Assembly (NCBI RefSeq): GCF_007989085.1
Contig: NZ_BJVJ01000003.1
Span: forward strand, 1 to 64,000
Direction: 5' to 3'
DNA from: Pseudonocardia sulfidoxydans NBRC 16205
GTDB taxonomy: Bacteria; Actinomycetota; Actinomycetes; Mycobacteriales; Pseudonocardiaceae
DNA: 64,000 nucleotides
The first letter of the stretch is position 1; every line of letters starts with the position of its first letter. A model generated the notes under the pieces. It was not told where the DNA came from, searched no databases, and saw nothing but the letters and a program-made list of their open reading frames with translations. Positions 58,816-64,000 of this stretch are shown here, one piece after another. A program made the translations under genes and the position numbers.

Positions 58816-59628
58816 ATGACGGTGCTCGACGGACGGCCGGTCGTCGTGGAGGACCCCGATGCGGGCGAGGGCCCGCTGCGGTCGGTCGCCATCGCCATGG
58901 CGGTGCTCGACTGCTTCGGCGAGGAGCCCGAGCTGGGGGCGACGAAGGTCGCGCAACGGCTCGGCGTCGCCAAGAGCACCGCGTGCCGGATGCTGGCGGC
59001 GCTCGCGTCGGGCGGGCTGCTCGAGCGCAGCAACGCGGGCCGCTACCGGCTCGGGCTGCGGCTGTTCGAGATGGGCCAGCTCGCCGTCGACCGGTTGATG
59101 CTGCGCGAGGTGGCGCTGCCGGTGCTGGGTGAGCTGCGCGACGTGCTGCGCGAGACCGCCCAGCTCGCCGTGCCCGTCGGTGCCGACGTGCTGTACGTGG
59201 AGCGGCTGGAGAACTCCGACGTCGGCATCATGTTCCACACCGAGCTGTACCGGCGCGGGCCGGGCCACTCGTCGAGTGCGGGCAAGGCGATGGCGGCGGT
59301 GAACCCGGCGATGGCCCGGGCGATCCTGGACCGCGGGTTCGTGCGGCGGACGCCGTTCACGATCGTCGACCCGGGCCGCTACCGGCAGGTGCTGCGGCAG
59401 GTGCAGGTCGACGGCTTCGCGGTGTCGCGGGAGGAGCACACGATCGGCATGTCGTCGATCGCGGCGCCGGTCGTCGTGACGCGTGGTGACCGGCGGGTGG
59501 CCGTCGCCGCCATCTCCGTGGTCGGGCGGACGGCGAGCATCCTGGGCACACGCAAGATGGCCGTCGTCCAGAACGTGCGCCGGGCCGCGGCCGCGGTGTC
59601 GGCCGAACTGGACCGCTCGACCCCCTGA
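58816..59628 (+). CDS. IclR-family transcriptional regulator (end of extradiol operon)
   Basis: 270 residues, four bases after the phosphatase stop. Winged helix (AMAVLDCFGEEPELGATKVA, RLGVAKSTACRMLAALASGG), effector domain with ETAQLAVPVGADVLYVERLE and GKAMAAVNPAMA. Third IclR of the region. Palindrome copy 8 follows its stop by four bases. Confidence 0.88.
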   Translation: MTVLDGRPVVVEDPDAGEGPLRSVAIAMAVLDCFGEEPELGATKVAQRLGVAKSTACRMLAALASGGLLERSNAGRYRLGLRLFEMGQLAVDRLMLREVALPVLGELRDVLRETAQLAVPVGADVLYVERLENSDVGIMFHTELYRRGPGHSSSAGKAMAAVNPAMARAILDRGFVRRTPFTIVDPGRYRQVLRQVQVDGFAVSREEHTIGMSSIAAPVVVTRGDRRVAVAAISVVGRTASILGTRKMAVVQNVRRAAAAVSAELDRSTP

Positions 59629-59632
59629 CCCT

Positions 59633-59672
59633 GTGAGCGGCAATAGTCGCTGTAGCGACTATTGCCGCTCAC
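59633..59672. repeat. 40-bp palindrome, copy 8
   Basis: Between the convergent iclR (+) and deazaflavin oxidoreductase (-) genes. The TGA stop of the minus gene (59669-59671) lies inside. Centre GCTGTAGC has one uncompensated base; arms otherwise perfect. Confidence 0.9.
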
Positions 59673-60142
59673 GACTCCGCGAGGCGGGCGCGGTAGGGCC
59701 GGAGCCGGACGAGGGTGATCCGGCGCTGCACGCCGGCCTGGTACTTGTCGTACATCCCGCCGATCGCGCGGAACCGCTCCCACGCTGCGGCGTGGTCGGC
59801 GTCGGCCACCGGTTCGGCGACGACCGCGCGCCTCTCGCCGCGGATCTCGATCTCCGCGTACGGGCTCGCCTGCAGGTTGAGCCACCACTGCGGCTCGGCG
59901 TCGACACCACCGTTCGAGGCTGCGACCAGCACGTCCTCGCCGTCGCGCACGTACAGCAGCGGCACGGTGAACTGCGTGCCGCTGCGGCGACCGGTGTGGG
60001 TGAGCAGTACGACGTCGCCACCCCGGAACCGCCACATCGACCTGCCGCGGAACGCCCGCAGCATCGCGGTGTGCAGTGGCCCGAAGCGCCGCATGACGGC
60101 GGTCGCGCGGCGGTCCTGCGGGGTCATGGTCGCGGTGGTCAT
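59669..60142 (-). CDS. nitroreductase-family deazaflavin (F420)-dependent oxidoreductase
   Basis: 157 residues. The split beta-barrel DDN pattern is clear: VVLLTHTGRRSGTQFTVPLLYVRDGEDVLVAASNGG and PQWWLNLQASPYAEIEI. These F420-binding proteins reduce quinones or nitro compounds. Divergent from the TetR gene at 60204, sharing a 61-base promoter region with a dyad, so presumably its target. Confidence 0.88.
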   Translation of the reverse strand: MTTATMTPQDRRATAVMRRFGPLHTAMLRAFRGRSMWRFRGGDVVLLTHTGRRSGTQFTVPLLYVRDGEDVLVAASNGGVDAEPQWWLNLQASPYAEIEIRGERRAVVAEPVADADHAAAWERFRAIGGMYDKYQAGVQRRITLVRLRPYRARLAES

Positions 60143-60150
60143 GGCGTCTC

Positions 60151-60185
60151 CTCAATTCGCTCTAGTTACGACTCTATGAATTGAG
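60151..60185. promoter_or_regulatory. candidate TetR operator
   Basis: CTCAATTC (60151-60158) and GAATTGAG (60178-60185), perfect arms with a 19-base spacer, between the divergent oxidoreductase and tetR genes. Confidence 0.5.
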
Positions 60186-60191
60186 CAGTGC

Positions 60192-60197
60192 TACAGT
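60192..60197 (+). promoter_or_regulatory. -10 element of the tetR promoter
   Basis: TACAGT, six bases before GTG at 60204; leaderless type. Confidence 0.55.
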
Positions 60198-60203
60198 CAA
60201 AGG

Positions 60204-60827
60204 GTGGCAACGCGTTCCTACAACTCCGCTCTGCGCGACGAGCAGGCCCGGCGCACCCGCGCCACGGTGCTCGACGCGGCGATCCGCTGCTTCGAGCGCG
60301 ACGGCTACGCGGCCACCACCATGAAGGCGATCGCCGCGGAGGCGGGGGTGTCGGCGCAGACCGTCTTCACCCAGGGCGCCAAACCCGCGCTGCTGCTCGC
60401 CGCCGTCGACCGCGGATTCACCGGCGACGACGAGGACGTCCCGCTGTTGGGCCGCGACGCGTTCCGGGAGTTCATCGCCGAACAGAACCGGCCCCGCAAG
60501 CTCGCCATGCTGCGCGAGCTGGCTGTCGGTTACTACTCCGGCGCTCCGACGATGCTGCGGGTGTTCCGCAACGCGGCGGGCGGCGACGCCGAGCTCGCGG
60601 CGGCGTGGGAGGAGTACGAGCGGCGTCGCTACCAGGACATCCGCGCGATCACGGAGTCGTTCGCGCCCATGCTGCGCCTCGACGTCGACCGCGCCACCGA
60701 CATCTACTGGTCGCTCGCCGGCCTCGAGCTCGCCGACAGCCTGATCCGCCTGCGTGGCTGGACCGTCGAGGAGTACGCGGACTGGATGGCCGACGCGGTC
60801 GAACGGCTGCTGCTCGAGAGCTTGTGA
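60204..60827 (+). CDS. TetR-family regulator
   Basis: 207 residues. DNA-binding domain near residues 10-60 (RTRATVLDAAIRCFERDGY, IAAEAGVSAQTVFTQGAK); the ligand domain is AcrR-like. Its TGA stop (60825-60827) is part of palindrome copy 9. Probably represses the divergent oxidoreductase gene. Confidence 0.88.
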   Translation: MATRSYNSALRDEQARRTRATVLDAAIRCFERDGYAATTMKAIAAEAGVSAQTVFTQGAKPALLLAAVDRGFTGDDEDVPLLGRDAFREFIAEQNRPRKLAMLRELAVGYYSGAPTMLRVFRNAAGGDAELAAAWEEYERRRYQDIRAITESFAPMLRLDVDRATDIYWSLAGLELADSLIRLRGWTVEEYADWMADAVERLLLESL

Positions 60828-60864
60828 GTGGCGATAGTCGCTATAGCGACTATCGCCACTCACA
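60823..60864. repeat. 42-bp palindrome, copy 9
   Basis: Perfect palindrome between the convergent tetR and MetE-like genes; it contains the tetR stop codon and ends three bases from the MetE-like stop. Confidence 0.92.
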
Positions 60865-60866
60865 GC

Positions 60867-62027
60867 TCAGTAGAGCCGCTGCGTCGCCAGCCGCGCGCCC
60901 TCGGACAGCGCGCGGAACTTCTCCCACACGACCGTCGGGTGCACCTCGGGGTGGAACGACGCGCGCGAGGAGAAGCCGCAGTCGGCGCCCGCGATGACGT
61001 TCTCCTTGCCGACGATCCCCGCGTACAGCTCGATCGTGTCGGCGATCAGCTCCGGGTGCTCGACGTAGTTGCTCGCGTGCCCCAGCAGCCCCGGGATCAG
61101 GACCTTGCCGTCGGGGAGCTTCACGTCGCGCCAGATCTTCCACTCGTGCTGGTGACGGGGGTTGGCCACCTCGAACGAGTAGGCGCCCGCGTTCACCTTG
61201 AGCATCAGCGGCGCGATGTCGCGGAAGGCCAGGTCGTGGATGCGGGGGCCGTGGTTGAGGCCGTAGCAGGTGTGGAGGCGGATCTTCTCCGTCGGAATGC
61301 CGCGCAGCGCGTGGTTGAGGATCTCGATGTGCTGCTCGGCGTCGCGGACGCGCTGCTCGGGTGTCGTCGCCGGGTTCTCCGAGAGGTACTCGATGAGCCA
61401 CGGGTCGTCGATCTGCAGGAGGAAGCCGGCGTCGACGATCGCGAGGTACTCCTCGCGCAGCGCCTCGGCCACGGCGGCCAGGTACTCGCCGTGGGAGCCG
61501 TAGAACTCGTTGCGCCCGAACCCGCTGGGGCTCGTCGAGGGCAGGAAGGCCTCCGTGACGGAGCCGGGCGCGGCGGCGATCGCGGCCCGCAGGTTCTCGA
61601 CGTCGGTCCGCAGCTGCGCGTGGCCGTCGTAGGTGATGGGCCCGGTGCAGACCATCGTCGTCATCGGGGAGACCTGGTCCTTGTACTTGCCCAGGTAGTC
61701 GGCGTAGTAGCCGGGGAACGCGTCGATCTCGACCTGCCACGACGGCGGCATCAGCTTCTCGCCGGTCCCGGTGTCGAAGCCGGTCAGCCGGTCCTTCACG
61801 TAGGTCAGGAAGCTGACCTTGCTCATCTCGCCGTCGGTGACGACGTCGATCCCCGCCGACACCTGCTCGCGGACGACCTCGTCGACGGCGGCGGTGACGC
61901 GCTTGGCGTACCCGTCGACGTCGTAGGGGCGGCCGTGTTCCTTCTCCCGCATCACCTCGAGCAGGTCCCGCGGCCGCGCGAGGCTCCCGACGTGCGTGGT
62001 GAGGATCCGATCGTCGCTGCGCTGCAT
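60867..62027 (-). CDS. cobalamin-independent methionine synthase-type (MetE C-terminal family) methyltransferase
   Basis: 386 residues from ATG at 62027, so it has only the C-terminal catalytic barrel of MetE. Motifs: LTTHVGSLARP at the start, substrate region ITYDGHAQL, and zinc ligands in RLHTCYG and GADCGFSSR. Such short proteins include archaeal MetE and epoxyalkane:coenzyme M transferase, and many catabolic homologues of unknown substrate. The route for homocysteine methylation cannot be assumed. -10 TAGCGT lies eight bases upstream. Confidence 0.82.
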   Translation of the reverse strand: MQRSDDRILTTHVGSLARPRDLLEVMREKEHGRPYDVDGYAKRVTAAVDEVVREQVSAGIDVVTDGEMSKVSFLTYVKDRLTGFDTGTGEKLMPPSWQVEIDAFPGYYADYLGKYKDQVSPMTTMVCTGPITYDGHAQLRTDVENLRAAIAAAPGSVTEAFLPSTSPSGFGRNEFYGSHGEYLAAVAEALREEYLAIVDAGFLLQIDDPWLIEYLSENPATTPEQRVRDAEQHIEILNHALRGIPTEKIRLHTCYGLNHGPRIHDLAFRDIAPLMLKVNAGAYSFEVANPRHQHEWKIWRDVKLPDGKVLIPGLLGHASNYVEHPELIADTIELYAGIVGKENVIAGADCGFSSRASFHPEVHPTVVWEKFRALSEGARLATQRLY

Positions 62028-62035
62028 GGTCACCG

Positions 62036-62041
62036 ACGCTA
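62036..62041 (-). promoter_or_regulatory. -10 element of the MetE-like gene promoter
   Basis: TAGCGT on the minus strand, eight bases before ATG at 62027. Confidence 0.45.
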
Positions 62042-62099
62042 GGAGCCCGCGAACGGCCGGGCCAGGGCGTTGTTCCCGCTCAGCGAACGCGGCCCGCGT

Positions 62100-62105
62100 T
62101 AGGCT
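62100..62105 (+). promoter_or_regulatory. -10 element of the second tetR promoter
   Basis: TAGGCT, six bases before ATG at 62112; leaderless type. Confidence 0.55.
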
Positions 62106-62111
62106 CCCGGC

Positions 62112-62723
62112 ATGCCCCGTCCCAGTCGTTGGTCGGAGATCCTCGTCGCCGCGGGTGAGGAGTTCCGCGAGCGCGGCTACGAGACGGCGACGCTGGAGAG
62201 CATCGGCGCGCGCGTCGGGATCCTGAAGGGCAGCATCTACAACTATGTCGCCAGCAAGGAGGAGCTCCTGCTGGCGGTGGTGGAGCAGCCGGCCAAGCAG
62301 CTGCTCTCCGAGCTCGACCGGCTCAACCAGGACACGGGCAGCAGCGCCGCGGTGCGCCTGCGGGAGCTGATCCGCACGCAGGTCCGCATCTTCAGCGAGT
62401 GCTATCCGGCGGCGTTCGTGTACCTGCAGCACATCCGGATGAGCGGCGAGCGGTTCGACGAGTTCCGCGCGATGGACGCCCGCTACATGGCGGCGGTCGA
62501 GGAGCTGGTCGCCGAGGGGGCCCGGACGGGGGAGTTCTCGCTGGCGGGCGATGCGCGGACGACGGCGCGCGCGATCGTCGGGATGCTCGACTGGATGCAG
62601 CACTGGTTCACCCCGCGCGGGGAGAAGGCGGACCGGGAGCTGGCCGACCAGCTGTTCGCGATGGCCCTCGGCGGGTTGGCGGCGGGCGGCGGCGTGCACG
62701 CGCTGGCCCGGGGCCTGCCCTGA
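62112..62723 (+). CDS. TetR-family regulator (KstR2-like)
   Basis: 203 residues. DNA-binding region EILVAAGEEFRERGYETATLESI followed by ILKGSIYNYVASKEELLLAV, then a C-terminal domain like TetR_C_33 (YPAAFVYLQHIRMSGERFDEF). Relatives often bind acyl-CoA esters. Divergent from the MetE-like gene and convergent with the P450 gene. Confidence 0.87.
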   Translation: MPRPSRWSEILVAAGEEFRERGYETATLESIGARVGILKGSIYNYVASKEELLLAVVEQPAKQLLSELDRLNQDTGSSAAVRLRELIRTQVRIFSECYPAAFVYLQHIRMSGERFDEFRAMDARYMAAVEELVAEGARTGEFSLAGDARTTARAIVGMLDWMQHWFTPRGEKADRELADQLFAMALGGLAAGGGVHALARGLP

Positions 62724-62727
62724 GCTC

Positions 62728-62767
62728 GTGAGTGGCAATAGTCGCTATAGCGACTATTGCCACTCAC
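62728..62767. repeat. 40-bp palindrome, copy 10
   Basis: Perfect palindrome between the convergent tetR and P450 genes. The P450 stop TAG (62754-62756) is inside the repeat, so its last residues are repeat-encoded. Confidence 0.92.
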
Positions 62768-63950
62768 AGGGGAGTCGGACCAGTCCGCGCGAGAGCAGCA
62801 CGGGGTGCCAGCGCAGCGGCTCGTCGGTCAGCGCCATCCCCGACAAGCGGCGCATCACCGCAGGGATCGCGACGGAGCCCTCCAACCGGGCCAGCGGCGC
62901 GCCCAGGCAGTAGTGCAGGCCCACCCCGAACCCCAGCTGGCGGCCCGCGGCGCGGTCGGGGTCGAAGCGGTCGGGGTCGTCGAACACGTCGGGGTCGCGG
63001 TTGGCCGCCGACGGGCACAGGAACACCCGGTCCCCGCGCCGCAGCGTGCGGCCGCGGACCTCGACGTCGGTGGCCATCAGCCGGGCGATGGTCTTGGCGG
63101 GTCCGTCGTAGCGCAGGACCTCCTCGACGAGCCCGTCGGCGTCGGCGCGCACCTGCGGGTGGCGCAGCAGGGCGAGCAGGCCGTTGCCGATGAGGTTCGT
63201 CGTCGTCTCGTGGCCGGCGAACAGCAACAGGACCCCGGTGGAGACGACCTCGTCGTGGGTCAGGGCGTCGCTCTCGTCGCGGGCCTGGATCAGCGCGGTG
63301 AGCAGGTCGTCGGCGGGTTCGCGCTCGTGGGCGGCGACCAGCTCGGTCAGGTACGCGGTCAGCTCGGCCATCCCGGCCGCGCCGGCGGCGTGCCGCTGCG
63401 GGTCGCCCATGCCGCCGAACACGAGCCCCGCGATGGCGTCGGACCAGTCCTTGAAGACGTCGCGGTCCGCCCGCGGGACGCCCAGCAGCTCGGCGACGAC
63501 CGACGCGGTCAGCGGGTAGGCGAACTCGCCGACGAGATCGGCCCGCCCGCGGGGGGCCAGCGCGGTGAGCAGCTCGTCGACCAGCTCGACGACACGCGGC
63601 CGCACCCGCTCCACCGCGCGCGGGGTGAACGCGCGCGAGAGCAGTTTGCGCAGCCGGGTGTGGTCGGGCGGGTCCTTGAACACCATCCAGTCCTCGAGCA
63701 CCCCGAACGCCGCGCGGACAGCCGGGTCGGTGTCGTCGCGCTCCAGCCGGGCCCGGCGGTAGGGGGCGATGCGATCGGAGGAGAACCGGGGGTCGCGCAG
63801 GGCGGCGTCGACGTCGTCGTAGCGGGTGAGGAACCAGGAGCGGTAGCGATCGCTCCAGTGCACCGGGTCGTGCTCGCGCAGGGCGGCCAGCAGGGGATAG
63901 GGATCGGCGACGGCGTCCGGCCCGAGGATGTCGGGGACGACGGAGGTCAC
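62754..63950 (-). CDS. cytochrome P450
   Basis: 398 residues, normal for a soluble bacterial P450, from GTG at 63950. I-helix oxygen motif LLLFAGHETTTNLIGNG, K-helix EEVLRY, and the heme loop LGFGVGLHYCLGAPLARLE with the iron-ligating Cys348. It needs a ferredoxin and reductase from elsewhere. The final residues before the stop come from palindrome copy 10. It overlaps an upstream partial gene by four bases, so it is at least the second gene of an operon. Confidence 0.9.
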   Translation of the reverse strand: MTSVVPDILGPDAVADPYPLLAALREHDPVHWSDRYRSWFLTRYDDVDAALRDPRFSSDRIAPYRRARLERDDTDPAVRAAFGVLEDWMVFKDPPDHTRLRKLLSRAFTPRAVERVRPRVVELVDELLTALAPRGRADLVGEFAYPLTASVVAELLGVPRADRDVFKDWSDAIAGLVFGGMGDPQRHAAGAAGMAELTAYLTELVAAHEREPADDLLTALIQARDESDALTHDEVVSTGVLLLFAGHETTTNLIGNGLLALLRHPQVRADADGLVEEVLRYDGPAKTIARLMATDVEVRGRTLRRGDRVFLCPSAANRDPDVFDDPDRFDPDRAAGRQLGFGVGLHYCLGAPLARLEGSVAIPAVMRRLSGMALTDEPLRWHPVLLSRGLVRLPCEWQ

Positions 63951-64000
63951 GGCGCCTCCAGCACGGCGACGACGCAGGCGTTCCCGTCGAGTGCCGAGAC
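63947..64000 (-). CDS. 3' end of an unidentified gene (cut by window edge)
   Basis: Seventeen codons and TGA are visible, reading ALDGNACVVAVLEAP before the stop. The stop overlaps the P450 start (GTGA). Too short to identify; cotranslation suggests a partner of the P450. Confidence 0.55.
   Translation of the reverse strand, partial: VSALDGNACVVAVLEAP

Noticed and set aside
60867..62027. Full methionine synthase MetE
   Set aside because: Only the C-terminal catalytic barrel is present (386 residues versus about 750), and the locus has no methionine genes.
8108..62767. The palindrome family as a CRISPR array
   Set aside because: Copies are isolated, 1 to 23 kb apart, fully palindromic and placed at gene ends; there are no regular spacers or cas genes.

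Overview
The window is chromosomal DNA of a very GC-rich actinobacterium. It carries a mycothione reductase (mycothiol is made only by Actinobacteria), F420-type luciferase-like and deazaflavin-dependent oxidoreductases, a SigB/SigF-type sigma factor, many IclR/TetR/GntR regulators and frequent leaderless promoters of the form TANNNT-N6-ATG/GTG. Gene content suggests a soil catabolic genus such as Pseudonocardia or a relative; the genus is inference. There is no phage, transposase, rRNA, tRNA or CRISPR array. Almost everything is accessory catabolism.

Layout. 1-8000: a minus-strand organosulfur locus with a GNAT acetyltransferase (cut by the left edge), a polar amino-acid-type ABC importer, two flavin monooxygenases and an FAD amine oxidase. 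The set resembles the Bacillus ytmI S-alkyl-cysteine salvage operon. Its leaders carry a SAM-I-type riboswitch and short leader peptides with the motif RRH(V/L)DLxR...CR; a third such peptide lies upstream of an OsmC gene at 48 kb. 8.1-15 kb: an ATP-dependent hydantoinase/carboxylase pair (HyuA/HyuB type) with a zinc-ribbon protein, an SDR and a GAF-PucR regulator. 15-20 kb: a VOC protein, an AttH/CrtC-like protein, an acyl-CoA ligase and a LigAB-type extradiol dioxygenase. 20-27 kb: a nitrilase, a GntR regulator with a deletion remnant of adenosine deaminase, an MFS transporter fused to carboxypeptidase-regulatory-like domains, its TetR, and RNase HI. 27-35 kb: a gamma-glutamyltransferase-like enzyme, a beta-keto acid cleavage enzyme, a cyclase and a three-subunit molybdenum hydroxylase with a GntR regulator and a perfect 20-bp operator. 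35-41 kb: housekeeping and stress genes (Wzz-like membrane protein, enoyl-CoA hydratase, sigma factor, Mrr-like nuclease, mycothione reductase).

41-60 kb is a dispersed aromatic meta-cleavage region: semialdehyde dehydrogenase, tautomerases, a Rieske oxygenase and ferredoxin, two 2-keto-4-pentenoate hydratase-family enzymes, two tandem catechol 2,3-dioxygenase-type enzymes and three IclR regulators. It also holds a split PEP-synthase-like pair of the phenylphosphate synthase/CreHI type and a histidine phosphatase. Together these could phosphorylate a phenol, oxidise it and open the ring. 60-64 kb: two TetR regulators, a MetE-type methyltransferase and a cytochrome P450.

The most striking feature not explained by genes is a family of ten near-perfect 40-42 bp palindromes with core AGTCGCTATAGCGACT or a close variant. 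All ten sit at the 3' end of at least one gene, five of them between convergent genes, several supply the stop codon, and most arm differences are compensated. Two or three smaller hairpin families occur in similar places. The palindromes look like mobile or amplified bidirectional terminators.
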